64,000 nucleotides of DNA from Enoplosus armatus (Eukaryota > Chordata > Actinopteri > Centrarchiformes > Enoplosidae). This document shows, piece after piece, positions 61,593-64,000 of the stretch. Within the stretch, counting starts at the first letter, position 1; each line of letters starts with the position of its first letter. The notes below the pieces were generated by a model. It was given only the letters and a program-made list of their open reading frames with translations. It did not search any database and had not been told where the DNA came from. The translations under genes were made by a program, and so were the position numbers. The DNA lies in the NCBI RefSeq assembly GCF_043641665.1, contig NC_092183.1:5357501-5421500 (forward strand), given 5' to 3'.

Positions 61593-62918
61593 ACAATTCT
61601 TCATTAAAAGAGAAGTGATGTTGTTATGCTTGTCTATAAAACGGCAACCTTTTATAACCTGAAGTTCACGCTGTCGGTTCTTGGATGCTGTTTTTTAAAA
61701 AAAAAAAAGATATCATTGTGATCCTGTTGTGCTATCACATAACCCACCACCTCCACCAGTGTCTAGACACTGATGAATCATTTCGTCTCCCCCATCTTCA
61801 TGGGCCTACACTTAATGAAGATGCCTCACGTCGACGGGGTCTAATTGCAGTCTTTCTCTGTTGCTAACCTCAATAAATATTGTTACACTTGATCTCTTCT
61901 CATCGAAATGCTATTAAGGCGAAAGTATCAACAGAGCTACCGTATATGGGGCAGCTCCCCATGTGTATATAGATAAATCCCTTCTTCCCTCATCTTTAAT
62001 GGGACGTTTTTTCTGGTACAAAACTGTATATAAAAATTCAGAGCTGCCTATCTTTAATATTCAGGCTTATCAGTTACCTGAACTCCCAGCAATGGAATCC
62101 CTAATCTCTACTCAGGGATTGAGAGGACAGCCCATTTCAGACGGTGTGGTGATGAAGGGAAGGGGGCGCTTTTTTTTTTTTTTTTTTACACTCTAATGAA
62201 GGCTCCTCAGGCTCCCGCAAGGCACTCGGTTTGATATTCCCCGACAGGCAGAAATACATTAGCCTCTGACTGTCCATTTTCCATTTGACAGCATTACACA
62301 GTCAGTCAGTGGCGGGGGGACGGCAGAGGGGATCAGGACCGCCTCAGAAACCCCCACCTTTCACTATATGAATACATAAATAACAAAATCAGAATACAAG
62401 TGACCCTTTCTTGGTGTAAAACCCCCAATGATTTATTTGATCAGCAGCAGATAAGGGATGATTTATGATTCATTTTATGCCCACCATATTGGTATGCAGA
62501 CCAAGTGATGTTTTTGGTTCACTGGTTACAACCAAAGCTGGGTCATTATAGTGGTGCAGCTCCAGCAGCAGAGCACCAAAAGAGGGAGAGAGAGAGAGAC
62601 AATGTATGCACAGGAGTGTGTACGTATCTGCTGGATATTAGTGTGTACTCAGGCTAGAGCTTATCTGGTGCTAATGCATCAACAAGAGCAGGTCCGTCTT
62701 CTACCGTTATACATATGATAAAGAAGTAAATAAAATAACTTACATATTTTAAAGACATTGTGACCGGATGAATAAATATATAATTAAAATATAGTTGTAA
62801 TAATACCAATAGAATAATAATAATGAACAGAGGTGAGGCTGTTTTGCCTGCACGGACACTTCAAAGACAAAACGTCGTGTCTCCCAAAGGTAGATTTGTT
62901 TTTTTCTCTGATCTCCAG
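61593..62918. other. Intergenic region, part 9
   Basis: No gene recognised. Contains an 18-base poly(T) run at 62170-62187 and AT-rich sequence. Confidence 0.55.
62170..62187. repeat. Poly(T) tract, 18 bases
   Basis: Uninterrupted run of T. Confidence 0.95.
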
Positions 62919-63117
62919 CTCGTCTGTGGGAGATGTGACTGTCAGTCAGTCTTTTGCTGACCTTGCTCATGCTGGCACTGTTCCTGCTCTGTTATCTTTC
63001 CCACTCATCAAGGCTGCTGTAAAGCTGCTCAAGATAAGGTTCTGCGGTCATGAGGACCCTTCATCCCCCCTACAGTCTCTTAATCCATCTCTGAAGAAAG
63101 ACAAGGTTGTGTGCTGA

Positions 63118-63600
63118 TATATATGTGTGAGTGTGTGTCTATACAATCTAGGTAAACATAGGCTGCTTTTTTACAAATTGTATTTAATGCATTTTAACAT
63201 TTCAACAATGAATAAATTATTTAAATAGAAACAAGTAAGTCTGTCTTGAAATTGTGCAGAAGAACACAATTCTCGTCATAGAATCCTTAAAATATGATAC
63301 CAGTCTAATTTATGTTACGTGTCAGAGGTCTTCTGTGCTTCGGAAAGTGTCCATTATAAACAGCTCAAACGGCTGCCTTAAGCATCATATTGTAGCTCAG
63401 TTGTTATTGTAGTTGTAGGTAGGTTTAGACTTTAGTCAAGGGCATCACTGATAGTGATGGAAAAAGGTAAAAACACAATATAAATACATTGGTATTATTA
63501 TTTAAAGATATAACAGTCACATACAGATGTTCTTTCCCTATATCATCCATCACAATCAGACTGAGACAGACGGTGGAGAGATAATAAGTAAGAAAAACCC
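63118..63600. other. Right-flank sequence, no gene recognised
   Basis: AT-rich, with AATAAATTATTTAAATAG at 63211. If the candidate exon at 62919-63117 is real, this would be its 3' UTR. Confidence 0.4.
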
Positions 63601-63895
63601 TGAATGAATAAAGCGTAACAAATGCAGATGTGTCCGTAGGGGACAGAGGGGTTTACTACCCTTGCTGTCCAAAAAGTCCCAAATCTCCTATAGGTGTTCA
63701 GTTGGGTTGAGATCTGGTGACCACACTCTCCACCACCATCATCAAAACACCAAATGAGGGAATATTTTGTGTCATAATGGACATCATCTCTCCAGTAGCA
63801 TCCAGTCACTTGTAAAATCTCTGCCAAGGAGCACTGAAGCTGTTCTGGCCTCTCATGGCCGACCAACAACTTACAAAGACACTTCATGTCGCCTC
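63600..63895 (-). mobile_element. Tc1/mariner transposase relic
   Basis: On the minus strand 63720-63664 reads SPDLNPTEHL, a stop, then EIWDFLDSK. SPDLNP.EHLW is the diagnostic C-terminal motif around the last catalytic Asp of Tc1-like transposases. The stop (63688-63690) replaces the usual Trp. The flanks do not read as an intact transposase. Confidence 0.65.
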
Positions 63896-64000
63896 AACTG
63901 TATTTAAGGGCACTGAAAATGTGTTCCTCTTACCTGACGTTTGTGGGCTTTCTGTCCAGTGACTAATTAATTATCACTGTCAGTGTTAGAGACTGAGAAC

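Noticed and set aside
61963..62196. Open frame MYIDKSLLPSSL... ending in a poly-F run
   Set aside because: The end is a poly(T) tract and nothing in the rest resembles a known family.

Overview
This window is eukaryotic nuclear DNA, almost certainly from a teleost fish and probably a spiny-rayed (percomorph) one. Two vertebrate genes with canonical GT-AG introns can be read exon by exon. Introns and flanks are AT-rich and full of (CA)n microsatellites. They also hold short non-autonomous DNA transposons and decayed non-LTR retrotransposon pieces of types common in teleost genomes.

Layout. Positions 907-5532 (minus strand) hold the first eleven coding exons of fbxo21, an F-box/transglutaminase-like/YccV-like subunit of an SCF ubiquitin ligase; its last coding exon lies left of the window. 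About 1.4 kb of shared upstream sequence (5533-6969), with a MITE-like repeat inside it, separates it from the divergently transcribed merlin gene nf2 (plus strand, 6970-33134). All 16 coding exons of nf2 are present. They join in frame to a 591-residue merlin with FERM domain, helical region and the long C-terminal tail ending FFEEL. A probable 2.3 kb 3' UTR follows, with a strong poly(A) signal at 35441 and a large inverted repeat at 34.0-34.3 kb.

From about 35.5 kb to the end I recognise no protein-coding gene. The stretch contains several dispersed teleost repeats, LINE 3' tails, a LINE reverse transcriptase relic (58.0 kb), a Tc1/mariner transposase relic (63.7 kb), long (CA)n/(GT)n/(GA)n tracts, and blocks that read like conserved noncoding DNA but cannot be confirmed here. 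Two stretches (40.73 kb and 62.92 kb) look like isolated exons and are reported only as candidates.

The two genes are not known to share a pathway; both relate to ubiquitin ligases (FBXO21 as an SCF adaptor, merlin as an inhibitor of CRL4-DCAF1 in mammals), and they may share promoter sequence because they lie head to head. I found no convincing new biological system. The most notable items are three substitutions at family-conserved FERM positions of this merlin, the inverted repeat inside the nf2 3' UTR, a clean piggyBac-type MITE in nf2 intron 14, and a pair of similar non-coding segments 28 kb apart.
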